A stretch of 64,000 nucleotides of DNA from Campylobacter concisus (GCF_003048405.1 NZ_PIQS01000006.1:32593-96592), one strand, 5' to 3'. Shown: positions 37,114 through 46,542, numbered from the stretch's first letter. Translations and numbers: made by a program. Notes: generated by a model not told the origin, from the letters alone.

Positions 37114-38832
37114 ATGAGTGAAAAAAGAATAGTAATAGACCCTATAACACGTATCGAGGGACACTTAAGAATAGAAGTTGTTGTAGATGAAAATAACGTT
37201 GTAAAAGAGGCTTACTCTGGCTCAACTCTTTGGCGTGGTTTAGAGCAGATCGTAAAAGGCAGAGATCCAAGAGATGCTGGCTTTTTCATGCAAAGAATTT
37301 GTGGCGTTTGTACATACTCACACTACCGAGCAGGCATCATCGCAGTTGAAAATGCTCTTGGTATCAAGCCTCCACTAAATGCAGAGCTAACTAGAACGCT
37401 TATGAATGCAGCTTTATATCTTCACGATCACATCGTGCACTTTTATCAGCTCCACGGCATGGACTGGGCAGACGTGGTCTCTGCACTAAGCGCAGACGTG
37501 CATAAAGCTAGCGAAGAGGCGTTTAAATATACTGATCTTCCGTTTGCCACAGGAGCTGACAAGCTAAAAGAGGTAAAAGAGAGGGTTGAAGCCTTTGTTA
37601 AAAAGGGCAATCTTGGACCATTTGCTAACGCATACTGGGGACATAGCACATATAAATTTACGCCAGAGCAAAATTTGATCGTCCTCTCTCACTACTTAGA
37701 GTGCTTAAGGATCCAAAGAACAGCAGCTCAGATGATGGCGATCTTTGGCGCGAAAAACCCACACCCACAAAGCCTAACAGTTGGTGGCGTAACCTGTGTG
37801 ATGGATCTTATGGATCCAGCTAGAATGGGCGAATATATGAGCAAATTTGCCGAGATCAAAGAATTTGTTGATAGAGCTTACTATCCAGATATCTTGATGG
37901 CGGCTAAAGCTTATGGTAATGAGCCAAGCGTTCTAAACGATGTTGGTGTGGCAAATTTACTCTGCTATGATGAGTTTTTGATAGACAAAAATGATCATCT
38001 ATTTAAAGGTGGCTATATCTTAAATGGCGATCTTAACAAGGTTTATGATATTGATGAAAATAAAATCACTGAAGAAGCTACTAGGTCTTGGTATAAAAAC
38101 GACAAAGCGCTTCATCCATATGACGGCGAGACTGAGGCAAACTACACAGGTCTTATTGACGGTGAGAGCATAGACGCTGAGGGCAAACTAGCTCACAGTA
38201 AGCTTTTTGATACAAAAGGCAAATATAGCTGGATCAAAGCACCAAGATATGATGGCTTGCCTATGCAAGTGGGTCCAATAGCAAGTATCGTTATAAACTA
38301 CGCTAGAGGCAACGAGAGAGTTAAAAAAGTAGTTGACGAATTTTTAGCAAAGAGTGGCTTGCCATTAAGTGCAGTTTTCTCAACTCTAGGCAGAACCGCT
38401 ACTCGTATGCTTGAAGCAAAAGTGGTTGCTGAGCACACAATGGACGCATTTAATGCCTTAGTAGAAAATTTAAAATCAGATCAAGAGACCTGCGCAAAAT
38501 ATGTAATTGATAACAAAAAAGAGTACAAAGGAAATTTCCAAGGCAATGCTCCAAGAGGTGCGCTTAGCCACTGGTGCCGCATAAAAGATGGTGTTATCAC
38601 AAACTGGCAAGCAGTCGTGCCAAGCACATGGAACGCCTCTCCAAAAGATGCCAAAGGTCAAATGGGAAGCTACGAAGCGTGCTTAGTTGGTTTAAAGATC
38701 GCTGATCTTTCAAAACCACTCGAGATAATACGAAAAATTCACTCTTACGATCCTTGCATCGCATGCGCTGTGCATGTTATGGATACAAAGGGAAATGATT
38801 TGAGTACTTATAAGATAAATCCAAATTTGTAA
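37114..38832 (+). CDS. hydB: [NiFe] uptake hydrogenase large subunit
   Basis: The large subunit holds the NiFe(CN)2CO site. The 572-residue precursor has the N-terminal nickel-ligand motif QRICGVCTYSH (about residues 57-67) and the C-terminal motif SYDPCIACAVHVMD (about 546-559). The 15 or so residues after DPCIACAVH are the extension removed by the maturation endopeptidase, presumably HydD. DPITRIEGHLRIE near the start is the family opening. It is 9 bases downstream of hydA with AAGGCG upstream; no signal peptide, since it is co-exported with HydA. Confidence 0.98.
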   Translation: MSEKRIVIDPITRIEGHLRIEVVVDENNVVKEAYSGSTLWRGLEQIVKGRDPRDAGFFMQRICGVCTYSHYRAGIIAVENALGIKPPLNAELTRTLMNAALYLHDHIVHFYQLHGMDWADVVSALSADVHKASEEAFKYTDLPFATGADKLKEVKERVEAFVKKGNLGPFANAYWGHSTYKFTPEQNLIVLSHYLECLRIQRTAAQMMAIFGAKNPHPQSLTVGGVTCVMDLMDPARMGEYMSKFAEIKEFVDRAYYPDILMAAKAYGNEPSVLNDVGVANLLCYDEFLIDKNDHLFKGGYILNGDLNKVYDIDENKITEEATRSWYKNDKALHPYDGETEANYTGLIDGESIDAEGKLAHSKLFDTKGKYSWIKAPRYDGLPMQVGPIASIVINYARGNERVKKVVDEFLAKSGLPLSAVFSTLGRTATRMLEAKVVAEHTMDAFNALVENLKSDQETCAKYVIDNKKEYKGNFQGNAPRGALSHWCRIKDGVITNWQAVVPSTWNASPKDAKGQMGSYEACLVGLKIADLSKPLEIIRKIHSYDPCIACAVHVMDTKGNDLSTYKINPNL

Positions 38833-38841
38833 GGAGAGAAT

Positions 38842-39522
38842 ATGTCACATAAAAATGCTGATAGAATCAGCGAATACGAATTCTCCATCGGCGTTAGGCT
38901 GACACACTGGATTAGATTTGCAGCGATCACACTTTTAGTTGTGAGTGGCTACTATATCTCGTACGTTTTTGTGAGTCCAGAGATAACGAGCGAGCCTACA
39001 AATTTTATGCAAGCAAAGTGGCGTATGACTCACCAGATCGCTGGCTTTGTGCTAATAGCGGCGTTTATCTTTAAATTTTATCTATTTGTCTTTGATAAAC
39101 ATAGTAAAAAAGAGTGGATGAGTGTGGTTGATTTTCTAAATCCAAAAATTTGGATCGCACAGATCAAGTATTATCTTTTTATGGGGCCACATCCGCATTT
39201 AAGGGGCGTTTATAATCCTTTGCAGTTTGCCTCATACTTTTTCTTTTATCTTATTTTGACTCTTATTTGCCTAAGCGGTCTTGTGCTTTACGTTCATGTT
39301 TATCATGAGGGACTTGGCGGAGCACTTTATGAGCCAGCTAGGTTTTTTGAAGAGCTTATGGGCGGACTAGCAAATGTCAGAACGATACATAGAATTTGTA
39401 TGTGGGTCATTATGATATTTGTGCCGATTCATGTTTATATGGCAGTATTTAACGCTGTTAAAGGCAAAAATGGAGCGATGGACGCTATCGTTAGCGGCTA
39501 TAAATTTGTAAAAGAACACTGA
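38842..39522 (+). CDS. hydC: Hydrogenase cytochrome b subunit
   Basis: HydC is the di-haem membrane cytochrome b that passes electrons from the hydrogenase to menaquinone. The 226-residue protein has four main hydrophobic helices (about residues 25-47, 68-90, 127-152, 183-207) with haem-ligand histidines in RLTHWIRF, RMTHQIAGF, VHVYHEG and RTIHRICMW plus PIHVYMAVF, the Ni/Fe-hydrogenase b-type cytochrome pattern. It follows hydB by 9 bases with AAGGAG and overlaps hydD by one base (TGATG). Confidence 0.96.
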   Translation: MSHKNADRISEYEFSIGVRLTHWIRFAAITLLVVSGYYISYVFVSPEITSEPTNFMQAKWRMTHQIAGFVLIAAFIFKFYLFVFDKHSKKEWMSVVDFLNPKIWIAQIKYYLFMGPHPHLRGVYNPLQFASYFFFYLILTLICLSGLVLYVHVYHEGLGGALYEPARFFEELMGGLANVRTIHRICMWVIMIFVPIHVYMAVFNAVKGKNGAMDAIVSGYKFVKEH

Positions 39523-40058
39523 TGAGAGTGCTGGTTCTTGGTATTGGCAACGTGATGTTTGCTGATGAGGGCATAGGTGTTCATTTTGTAAATTTGATGG
39601 CTAAAAACTATAAATTTACAAGTTCTAAAAACGAGCTTACTCTAATGGACGGGGGCACTTTAGCCCTCGCTCTAACTCACATAATAAGCGAATTTGACTA
39701 TCTTATCGTCGTTGATTGCATTAGCGCAAATGGTGCAAGCGTAGGTGATGTTTATTTTTTCGACTTTCTAAACGTGCCAAATTTTATTAGTTGGGACGGC
39801 TCGGCTCACGAGATAGAGATGCTCCAGACTCTTTATCTAATGGAGCTTGCAGGCGATAGACCTACGACTAAAATTTTAGGTATCGTGCCTAGCCGTATAG
39901 AATCATCAAATTTTAGCCTCTCAGATGAGGTTATAAACGCTTCTAATATTTTAGAAAAAACGCTGCTTGATCACTTAAAAGAGCTTGATTTTAAGTGTGA
40001 AAAGGTGGCAAATTTTACCCTAAATGATATAGTTGATGAATACGCTAAAAAGGTTTAA
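39522..40058 (+). CDS. hydD: Hydrogenase maturation endopeptidase
   Basis: HydD is a nickel-dependent peptidase of the HyaD/HybD family that removes the C-terminal extension of HydB once nickel is in place. The 178-residue product has the start VLVLGIGNVMFADEGIGVHFVNLM (outlined, residues 3-26), the conserved Glu/Asp metal ligand in ADEG, MDGGTLALAL (about 42-51), VVDCISANG (about 65-73) and SAHEIEMLQTL with the metal-binding His (about 95-105). Its ATG overlaps the hydC stop by one base. Length is normal. Confidence 0.94.
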   Translation: MRVLVLGIGNVMFADEGIGVHFVNLMAKNYKFTSSKNELTLMDGGTLALALTHIISEFDYLIVVDCISANGASVGDVYFFDFLNVPNFISWDGSAHEIEMLQTLYLMELAGDRPTTKILGIVPSRIESSNFSLSDEVINASNILEKTLLDHLKELDFKCEKVANFTLNDIVDEYAKKV

Positions 40059-40059
40059 A

Positions 40060-41532
40060 ATGATACTTGCTTTTAAATTTACTTGCCACAAAGACGCTTC
40101 GTTTCTAGCGCCATTTTTACGCTTGCTTGCTGGCGATCTAGCTCATAGTATAAAGTGCAAAGAAGATGAAATTTGTCTAAAGGTAAGTGGTAATGCCAGC
40201 GAGCTTGAGAGCGTGGCAAATAAAGCAAGCGCGCTCTTGCCATTTAGTCTTTTTATAAAGCACAGTGAGGTCTTGGCTGTAAGTGAGCTTGATGAAGATA
40301 GCAAGATAAATGAGATAAAATTTGGCAGCCTAACTCCGACTCAAGCGAGCACATTTTTGGCTAGCGAAAAGGCTATCTTAAATGAAAGTGGCGTGCTATG
40401 TGAGAGTAAATTTGAGGGTGAGATAACGCTTGATAATTTTAATGAAAAGCTTAAAACTTGCCTAAATTTATTAAAAAACGGCAAGGTCGTTTGCGTAGAG
40501 CAAGATGAAAATTTATATGAAATTTCTCTTGGCGTAAATTTTGACGCAAATTTCTTGATGCCTGTAAATTTAAAACAGCTACCAAAAATTTTTATCGCCG
40601 ATGATAGAGCTTTGACATTTTTAGCTAGCTTTGAAAAGCCACTTTTAGCTCTAAAGACGACAGCTATTTATAGACAAAATCACGAGGACACGCCACTATT
40701 TTTTGACGTGATGGCGCCAAATGATCTTTTTCTTTACGCCCTTTGCGAGCAGCTAAATAAAGAAAATTATAGCTTTTTAAGCGTTAAAGTAAAGGAGCAA
40801 AAAAATGCTCTTTCAAGGCTTACTTTGCTTGAAAGTAGCGCAGTTTTAAGCCCATTTTTCTATGCAAAAAACAAGGAATTTGAGCTTAGTAATTTTAGTG
40901 ATATAGCTTTGGGGCTAAAATTTAGCAAATTTAGTGATGACGAAATTTGCCTGCTTTCAAAATCAAGCAAAACGCAGCTTCTATTTTTGCCAAAATTTAG
41001 TAGCTTTGAAGAAATTTATGAGCTCATAAGAGCCCAGGAGGGCGGCGAAAGGCTACTTGAAAACTTCAGTAAAGAGTGCGCCCTACCAAGTGGTGAATTT
41101 AGCTCAAATGCTAGCTTTTTCTCGCTATTTTGTATAGCCGGACGCTTGCTTGGTTTAAGCAATGAGTTTAAAAAAGCAGGGGAGAATTTGCTATTAATGG
41201 CAGCTGATTTTAGCGGTCAAAAGGGCGTTAGGATCGATTATAAAATGAAAGATGACTTTGGTTTAGACGGGGTTAAGTTTGTAAAAAGTATCATTTCGTT
41301 TGTCCTTGCTGGCGCTGGAGAGAAGAACATCAGCTTTGGTTGCACCGAGTCTCTGGCGCATTTTTTGAGCGATTTTAGCTATGAAAAACGAGATAAATTT
41401 AAGATCAAAAATGTTACTTTAAGCGGGGATTTATTTTATAATAAGGTAGTTAGCAACTTGATAAAAAAGCACCTAAACCCAAATATAAAAACAAATTTTG
41501 ACCCCGGATTTGGCGTTGAGATCAAGCTTTAG
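40060..41532 (+). CDS. hydE: HydE-like protein of the epsilonproteobacterial hyd operon
   Basis: The 490-residue product has no motif I can name, but it holds the position of hydE in the hydABCDE operons of Helicobacter and Wolinella, a gene linked there to hydrogenase formation and unrelated to the radical-SAM HydE of [FeFe] systems. It is soluble, rich in Leu/Lys/Phe, and has a Gly-rich FVLAGAGEKNISFGCTESLAHFL region near residues 405-427 (outlined). ATG 40060, two bases after the hydD stop and with AAAAAGG upstream, is preferred to the upstream ATG at 40036 or earlier. Its end overlaps hypF by up to 35 bases. Function is inferred from context only. Confidence 0.65.
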   Translation: MILAFKFTCHKDASFLAPFLRLLAGDLAHSIKCKEDEICLKVSGNASELESVANKASALLPFSLFIKHSEVLAVSELDEDSKINEIKFGSLTPTQASTFLASEKAILNESGVLCESKFEGEITLDNFNEKLKTCLNLLKNGKVVCVEQDENLYEISLGVNFDANFLMPVNLKQLPKIFIADDRALTFLASFEKPLLALKTTAIYRQNHEDTPLFFDVMAPNDLFLYALCEQLNKENYSFLSVKVKEQKNALSRLTLLESSAVLSPFFYAKNKEFELSNFSDIALGLKFSKFSDDEICLLSKSSKTQLLFLPKFSSFEEIYELIRAQEGGERLLENFSKECALPSGEFSSNASFFSLFCIAGRLLGLSNEFKKAGENLLLMAADFSGQKGVRIDYKMKDDFGLDGVKFVKSIISFVLAGAGEKNISFGCTESLAHFLSDFSYEKRDKFKIKNVTLSGDLFYNKVVSNLIKKHLNPNIKTNFDPGFGVEIKL

Positions 41533-43732
41533 ATATGAGATCAAAGGCTTAGTTCAAGGTGTGGGCTTTAGACCTTTTGTCTATACTTTGGCGGACAAAT
41601 TTAAGCTAGTTGGTGAAATTTACAACGACGATGAGGGTGTGAAGCTAAATTTTAGCGGTGATGAGGCTAGCTTTTTGGCTTTTGAAAAAGAGCTCTATGA
41701 GAAGCTGCCAGCACTTGCTAGGATCGATGAACTAAAGAAGATTAAGATAGATAAAATTTATGAAAAGCTTGAGATCATCGCTTCAAAGAGAGCTGCCAAG
41801 CAGGCGCCTATTTTGCCTGATTACGCACTTTGCGATGACTGTTTGCGCGAGTTTTATGACCCCACAAATCCACGCTACAAATACCCATTTATAAACTGCA
41901 CCAACTGCGGGCCTAGATTTTCGATCATCAAAGCATTGCCTTATGACAGGGTAAATACTACGATGAATGAGTTTAAAATGTGTAAATTTTGCGAGAGCGA
42001 GTACAAAGACCCGCTTAACCGCCGCTACCACGCAGAGCCGATCTCTTGCCCAAATTGCGGACCAAAACTCTATCTAAAAGATAAATTTGGCAAAGTCTTG
42101 GCTAGTGGGAACGAAGCGGCTAAAGAGGCAGCTAGGCTCATAAACGAAGGCAAAATTTTAGCCATTAAAGGGCTTGGTGGCTTTCATCTAGTTTGCGACG
42201 CGACAAATGAAGCCGCAGTTTGCGAGCTAAGAGCCAGAAAACACCGCCCAAGCAAGCCATTTGCTCTGATGAGTAAAAATTTACAAAACGCTAGAGAGAT
42301 AGCACAAATTTCAGAGGCGGAGGCGAAGCTACTTAGCTCAAATTTAAAGCCGATCGTCTTACTTGAGGCAAAAAATGGCTCAAATATTGCAAAAAGCGTC
42401 GCGCCAAATTTAAACAAGCTTGGCGTCATGCTCGCATTTAGTGGCATACATCTTTTGCTTTTTGATTATTTAGAGCACGACATCATCGCAACTAGCGCGA
42501 ATATCTCAGGCGAAGTTGTGATAAAAGACGAGAGTGAACTAAGAGAAAAACTAGGTGACGTTATAGATTTTTACCTTGATCACGACCGAGAAATTTACTC
42601 GCCAAGTGACGATAGTGTCGCATTTTGTGTTGGCGATGAGACAATTTTCACAAGAACGAGCCGTGGCTTAAATCCAAATTTCATCCATACAAATTTTAAG
42701 CAAAAAGGGACGTTTTTAGCCCTTGGAGCAGAGCTAAAGAGCTCATTTTGCATCTATAAAGACGGACTTTTGATGATTAGCCCATATATCGGCGATCTAA
42801 AAAACGTGGCGACTTTTGATAGGTTTAAGGACATTTTCACCCTTTTTGAAAAGACTTACAGCCTAAAAATCGATAAAGTTATAGCTGATCTTCATCCAAA
42901 TTTTTTAAATACAAAATGGGCGAAGGATCAGGGCTTTGAGCTAGTTCATCTTCAGCACCACTACGCGCATTTGCTAAGCGTGATCTTTGAAAACGATCTA
43001 GCAGATAAAAAGTATCTTGGCTTTTGCTTTGATGGCACTGGATACGGAGAGGATGGTAAAATTTGGGGTGGCGAGGTCTTTAGGCTAGATAAAAAGAATT
43101 ACGAGCGTGTTTATCACTTTGATGAATTTAGCCTATTTGGGGGCGAAAACAGTATCAAAAATATTTATCTAATCTCATATTCTATTATTTTAAAATACTC
43201 TCTTGAGGACGAAGCTGGTAAATTTTTAGTAAATTTTGATGAAAAAATGCTTGCAAATTTTAAAAAAATGGAGCAAAAAGGACTAAACTTAATAAAGACT
43301 AGCTCGGTTGGTAGGATATTTGACGCATTTGGGGCGATTATTTGTGGGCTTTTTCACTCGAGTTTTGAGGGCGAGAGTGGTATGAGACTTGAAGCACTTT
43401 ATGATAAAAATTTAGATGTGTGTTATAAATTTAGCCTAGATGATGGAGTGATCGGCTTTAAAGAAGCTTTTAAAAGTGCTTTAAAAGATGAGCCAAGAGT
43501 GGCTGCAACGGCATTTATAAATGGCTTGGCTGATATTATTTTTGAAATTTCAAAAAAAGAAAAAATGGAAATTTTGCTAAGCGGCGGAGTTTTTCAAAAT
43601 AAGACTTTACTCGAACTTATTTACAAAAAATTTACTAAAGCAAATTTGAAATTTCATATCAATAAAAAATTCTGTAGCAACGATTCTAACGTAAATTTAG
43701 GGCAAATTTATTATTATTTATCTACATTTTAA
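41498..43732 (+). CDS. hypF: Carbamoyltransferase HypF (hydrogenase maturation)
   Basis: HypF makes the thiocarbamoyl group on HypE that becomes the CN ligands of the NiFe site. The 744-residue product has all expected parts: an acylphosphatase domain (GLVQGVGFRPFVY, about residues 18-30), two zinc fingers (CDDCLREF with INCTNCGPRF, and CKFCESEY with ISCPNCGPK, about 111-190), a YrdC-like domain (about 200-390; ATSANISGE), and a C-terminal Kae1-like domain with HLQHHYAHLLSV and GFCFDGTGYGEDG (about 480-520). The start is uncertain: TTG 41498, 41510 and 41516 are all in frame inside hydE, and no ATG is available near the conserved N-terminus. Overlap implies translational coupling to hydE. Confidence 0.95.
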   Translation: MTPDLALRSSFRYEIKGLVQGVGFRPFVYTLADKFKLVGEIYNDDEGVKLNFSGDEASFLAFEKELYEKLPALARIDELKKIKIDKIYEKLEIIASKRAAKQAPILPDYALCDDCLREFYDPTNPRYKYPFINCTNCGPRFSIIKALPYDRVNTTMNEFKMCKFCESEYKDPLNRRYHAEPISCPNCGPKLYLKDKFGKVLASGNEAAKEAARLINEGKILAIKGLGGFHLVCDATNEAAVCELRARKHRPSKPFALMSKNLQNAREIAQISEAEAKLLSSNLKPIVLLEAKNGSNIAKSVAPNLNKLGVMLAFSGIHLLLFDYLEHDIIATSANISGEVVIKDESELREKLGDVIDFYLDHDREIYSPSDDSVAFCVGDETIFTRTSRGLNPNFIHTNFKQKGTFLALGAELKSSFCIYKDGLLMISPYIGDLKNVATFDRFKDIFTLFEKTYSLKIDKVIADLHPNFLNTKWAKDQGFELVHLQHHYAHLLSVIFENDLADKKYLGFCFDGTGYGEDGKIWGGEVFRLDKKNYERVYHFDEFSLFGGENSIKNIYLISYSIILKYSLEDEAGKFLVNFDEKMLANFKKMEQKGLNLIKTSSVGRIFDAFGAIICGLFHSSFEGESGMRLEALYDKNLDVCYKFSLDDGVIGFKEAFKSALKDEPRVAATAFINGLADIIFEISKKEKMEILLSGGVFQNKTLLELIYKKFTKANLKFHINKKFCSNDSNVNLGQIYYYLSTF

Positions 43733-43743
43733 AAGAACTGATG

Positions 43744-43749
43744 TATAAT
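43744..43749 (+). promoter_or_regulatory. -10 element for nikR
   Basis: TATAAT in CTGATGTATAATG lies 37 bases before the nikR ATG at 43787, just after hypF ends, so nikR probably has its own promoter in addition to any hyd readthrough. Confidence 0.6.
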
Positions 43750-43786
43750 GATTTTAAACGGTAATCAAACGAGAAAGGAGCAAAAA

Positions 43787-44200
43787 ATGGATAGTGTTAT
43801 ACGTTTTAGTGTTTCTTTACCTAGTCAGTTACTAGACGAACTAGATAGGAAAGTTAGCGAACAAGGCTACGCTTCTAGGAGCGAATTTACGAGGGATCTG
43901 ATCCGTGAAAAGATCGTAAATGATAGTTGGAAGGACGCTAATGAAGAGTTGATCGGGGTTTTGACGCTCATTTATATGCATCATCACAACGATTTGGTGA
44001 ATAAAAAGATGGATATAGAGCATAGCTCTGATGTGAAAATCATCTGCACAAACCATGTTCATGTCGATCACCACAACTGCTTAGAAACGATTTCAATAAG
44101 AGGCGAGGCGGGCAAAATTGAACGCTTTGCTGAAAGGATCGCCGGTTTAAAGGGCGTAAAATTTTCTAAACTCACAAGGGCAGCTATTCCTAGGTTTTAG
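43787..44200 (+). CDS. nikR: Nickel-responsive regulator NikR
   Basis: NikR is a ribbon-helix-helix repressor/activator that binds DNA when its ACT-like C-terminal domain holds Ni(II). The 137-residue product has an N-terminal RHH domain ([19 protein letters not shown] with [15 protein letters not shown], about residues 4-41) and the metal-binding [17 protein letters not shown] region (about 88-104), which contains the His-x-His and Cys ligands of NikR. ATG 43787 has AAAGGAG 6 bases upstream and gives the family N-terminus; reading from an upstream codon adds unsupported residues. Position between hypF and the hyp operon suggests it controls hydrogenase and nickel-uptake genes; the targets are not visible here. 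Confidence 0.94.
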   Translation: MDSVIRFSVSLPSQLLDELDRKVSEQGYASRSEFTRDLIREKIVNDSWKDANEELIGVLTLIYMHHHNDLVNKKMDIEHSSDVKIICTNHVHVDHHNCLETISIRGEAGKIERFAERIAGLKGVKFSKLTRAAIPRF

Positions 44201-44216
44201 TTTTTTAAGGGTTTTT

Positions 44217-44585
44217 ATGAGTTTTAGGAATTTTTGGGATTTTTTTATAGGTGAAGCGAGCGGTGGTATCTTTCTTATCACTGCTGCTTTAGTGGCATTT
44301 ATCTTTGGAAATATTTTTTTAAGTAGTTTTTATAACTCATTTTTGCAAATCGATACAAGGCTAAATTTTGGCAAATCGCCGATACAAAAGCCCCTTATCC
44401 TTTTTGTAAATGATAGTTTGATGGCCGTTTTTTTCTTTTTACTTGGGTTTAGACTTAAGCGAGAAATTTTTAAAGCAAAGCTTAGGAGTCTGGCCCAAGC
44501 TACCTTGCTAAAAATTTTTATCATCAGTGGCATTTTAGCTTCTATATTTTTTTATATTTTAAATCACAATTATATTTTTTGTTGA
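44217..44585 (+). pseudogene. nhaA: Truncated Na+/H+ antiporter NhaA (N-terminal fragment)
   Basis: The 122-residue product matches only the first quarter to third of NhaA (normally about 390 residues): the E-A-S-G-G-I-F-L-I-T-A-A-L start, a first hydrophobic helix, an FVNDSLMAVFFFLLGFRLKREIF segment (outlined, about 64-86) and SLAQATLLKI. It then runs into an unrelated hydrophobic tail and stops. The later helices with the ion-binding Asp pair (the family's DD motif) are absent, so it cannot be a working antiporter. No further NhaA coding appears in the next 100 bases in any frame that I could find. It is a 5' remnant left after deletion. Confidence 0.85.
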
Positions 44586-44680
44586 AAGATTAAGGCAGTG
44601 TCAATGGATATAAATACGGCATTTAAGATACTGGCTAGAAATTTGGTGTTTTGTATATCTTATAAAAGAGAGTGTGAATA

Positions 44681-45940
44681 ATGAACTTTTTAAATAGAAT
44701 TTTTCTAGCAAAAGAGCTGGATCGGTGGCAAAGTGACGGTATAGTCGATAAAGAGACCGCTATAAAAATAGCAAATTTATACGACATCGACCCTGACGCT
44801 CATAGCGATAAGATGAGTTTTGTCCTAAAACTCGTAGCATATCTCTTTTTTGCATTAGCCTTTTTTACGCTTGTTGGTGCAAATTGGGAAGAGATACCAA
44901 GACTAGGACGTTTGGCGCTTGTGTTGTTTGTACTTGGGCTTGTAAATTTTGGTGGAATTTACTATCTCGCAAAGGGAAAGGAAAATCTATCAACGGCGAT
45001 GTTTTTTCTTGGAAATTTCTGCTTTGGTGCGGCGATTGCGCTTATTGCCCAAATTTATCACATTAGTGATGAGCCAAGCGGTGGTATTTTACTTTGGAGT
45101 ATCGGGGCGTTTGCGGTTTCTTTTACTAGTAAAAAAGGTGTGCTAGTAGCCCAAAGCCTTATCTTTGCGACGGTTTGGTTTTTTATGAGAGGCTATCAGG
45201 GCGACTTTGGTTTTGGCTTTATCATTTTTATAGTACTCGGCGCATATACGCTTTACAAAGACGACTCAAAATGGCTTGCTTTTGTGCTTTTTATAGATAT
45301 CTTTATATACATCATTTCATTTTGCAGCTACATTAGTGGTCTTAGAGCGATATTTGATTATGGATTTTTGTTTGGACTTCCTATGGTTGCGATCGTATCG
45401 CTATCTTATGCACTTTTGCTTATCAGTATTTCGCCGCTACTAGATAAATTTAGAGTAGGGCTTGGCACATTTGCAAAAGAATTTGGTAAAAATTTTGGCG
45501 TTTTTGTGTTGTTGCTTTGTCTGCTTTTATTTGAAGAAAGAAATTTATTTGAGGGTGGAGATGAAGAGCTTTGGTTTGTGAAGTCGTTTTTTAAAAGCAA
45601 CTTTGGCTTTGTCTTTATACTATTTAGTGTTGCTTATTTTGCACTGTTTTTTAAAGAAAAAAACAAGAGTGGTTTGTTGCTCGGGGCACTGCTCGTGTCG
45701 TTGCCCTTTGTCTTTAGCTACGGTCCTGGCTACGCAAATATATTTTTTTCGCTCGCAAATATCATAACAGCTGCGGTTCTTATCAAAAAGGGTGAGCTAA
45801 AACTTGGTCTTTGTATGATATTTTTGGTTGCAGCCGTAAGATACTTCCAGCTAATAGGTGATTATATCGGCGCTACGGCACTATTTATAGTATTTGCTTT
45901 CATAGTGCTAGTTGTGGCTAGAAAAGGACGTAAAAAATGA
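44681..45940 (+). CDS. DUF2157 family membrane protein
   Basis: This 419-residue inner-membrane protein has an N-terminal soluble part (about residues 1-45: WQSDGIVDKETAIKI resembles the DUF2157 start) followed by about eleven hydrophobic segments. FTLVGANWEEIPRLGRLALVL (outlined, about 61-81) is the DUF2157 hallmark. Function is unknown; such proteins are usually encoded next to a GDYXXLXY-domain protein, as here. The start overlaps the stop of a 25-codon ORF of doubtful reality (44604-44681). It ends in a 4-base overlap with its partner gene. Whether it is related to hydrogenase is unclear; it sits between nikR and hypB. Confidence 0.85.
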   Translation: MNFLNRIFLAKELDRWQSDGIVDKETAIKIANLYDIDPDAHSDKMSFVLKLVAYLFFALAFFTLVGANWEEIPRLGRLALVLFVLGLVNFGGIYYLAKGKENLSTAMFFLGNFCFGAAIALIAQIYHISDEPSGGILLWSIGAFAVSFTSKKGVLVAQSLIFATVWFFMRGYQGDFGFGFIIFIVLGAYTLYKDDSKWLAFVLFIDIFIYIISFCSYISGLRAIFDYGFLFGLPMVAIVSLSYALLLISISPLLDKFRVGLGTFAKEFGKNFGVFVLLLCLLLFEERNLFEGGDEELWFVKSFFKSNFGFVFILFSVAYFALFFKEKNKSGLLLGALLVSLPFVFSYGPGYANIFFSLANIITAAVLIKKGELKLGLCMIFLVAAVRYFQLIGDYIGATALFIVFAFIVLVVARKGRKK

Positions 45941-46542
45941 AGATAAAAGTATTAATAGTAGCTGTGGTTTTTCAAATTTCGCTTATTGGCATCATGCTTG
46001 GCTACGCACTTATGCCACTTTATTTTGGGCAAGAGGTAAGAGTAAGGGTTAATCTTTATGATCCAAGAGATCTTTTTCGCGGAAATTATGTTGATTTAAA
46101 CTATGAATTTTCAAATTTTCATTCAAGAAATTTTGACGAAAATGATGAAGGTGACCGCTATATCGACCAATACGATGAGAGAGTAAGAGATGGGGCTAGA
46201 GTTTATGCTGTTTTAAAACCAGATGTTAATGGCACTTACAGCTTTGATAAATTTAGTATAAGCAAGCCAGACAATGAAGTGTTTTTAGCTGGTAGATATG
46301 ACGGCTACTCACTAGTAAAATACGGCATAGAGCAGTTTTATATGTCGCCTGATAGCGCGGCTAATACTGAAAATGAAATGAGAGAAGAAGATGTTAATGC
46401 ATATGCTGTTTTGATGGTTATGGAAAATGGCAAAGCTAGATTAAAGGATCTAATAATTCAAAAGAGTGCCGGAAAGAATAGTAAAAAATTATTTGGTGAT
46501 GAAAATTTTGACAAGCTGGATGATATTAGGCAAAAAGAGTAA
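45937..46542 (+). CDS. GDYXXLXY domain membrane-anchored protein
   Basis: The 201-residue product has an N-terminal transmembrane or signal-anchor segment (about residues 5-27, VLIVAVVFQISLIGIMLGYALMP). The family motif follows as DPRDLFRGNYVDLNYE (about 42-57), the GDYxxLxY pattern with Asn in place of Asp. The remainder is a periplasmic beta-rich domain and an acidic, lysine-rich tail. It overlaps the DUF2157 gene by 4 bases (ATGA), the standard pairing for these two families. The pair's role is unknown. Confidence 0.85.
   Translation: MKIKVLIVAVVFQISLIGIMLGYALMPLYFGQEVRVRVNLYDPRDLFRGNYVDLNYEFSNFHSRNFDENDEGDRYIDQYDERVRDGARVYAVLKPDVNGTYSFDKFSISKPDNEVFLAGRYDGYSLVKYGIEQFYMSPDSAANTENEMREEDVNAYAVLMVMENGKARLKDLIIQKSAGKNSKKLFGDENFDKLDDIRQKE

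Noticed and set aside
41498..41516. Single definite start for hypF
   Set aside because: Three in-frame TTG codons compete and none has a good ribosome site, so no definite start is claimed.
44604..44681. 25-codon ORF between the nhaA stub and the DUF2157 gene
   Set aside because: Very short, without a clear ribosome site or recognisable sequence; treated as chance.
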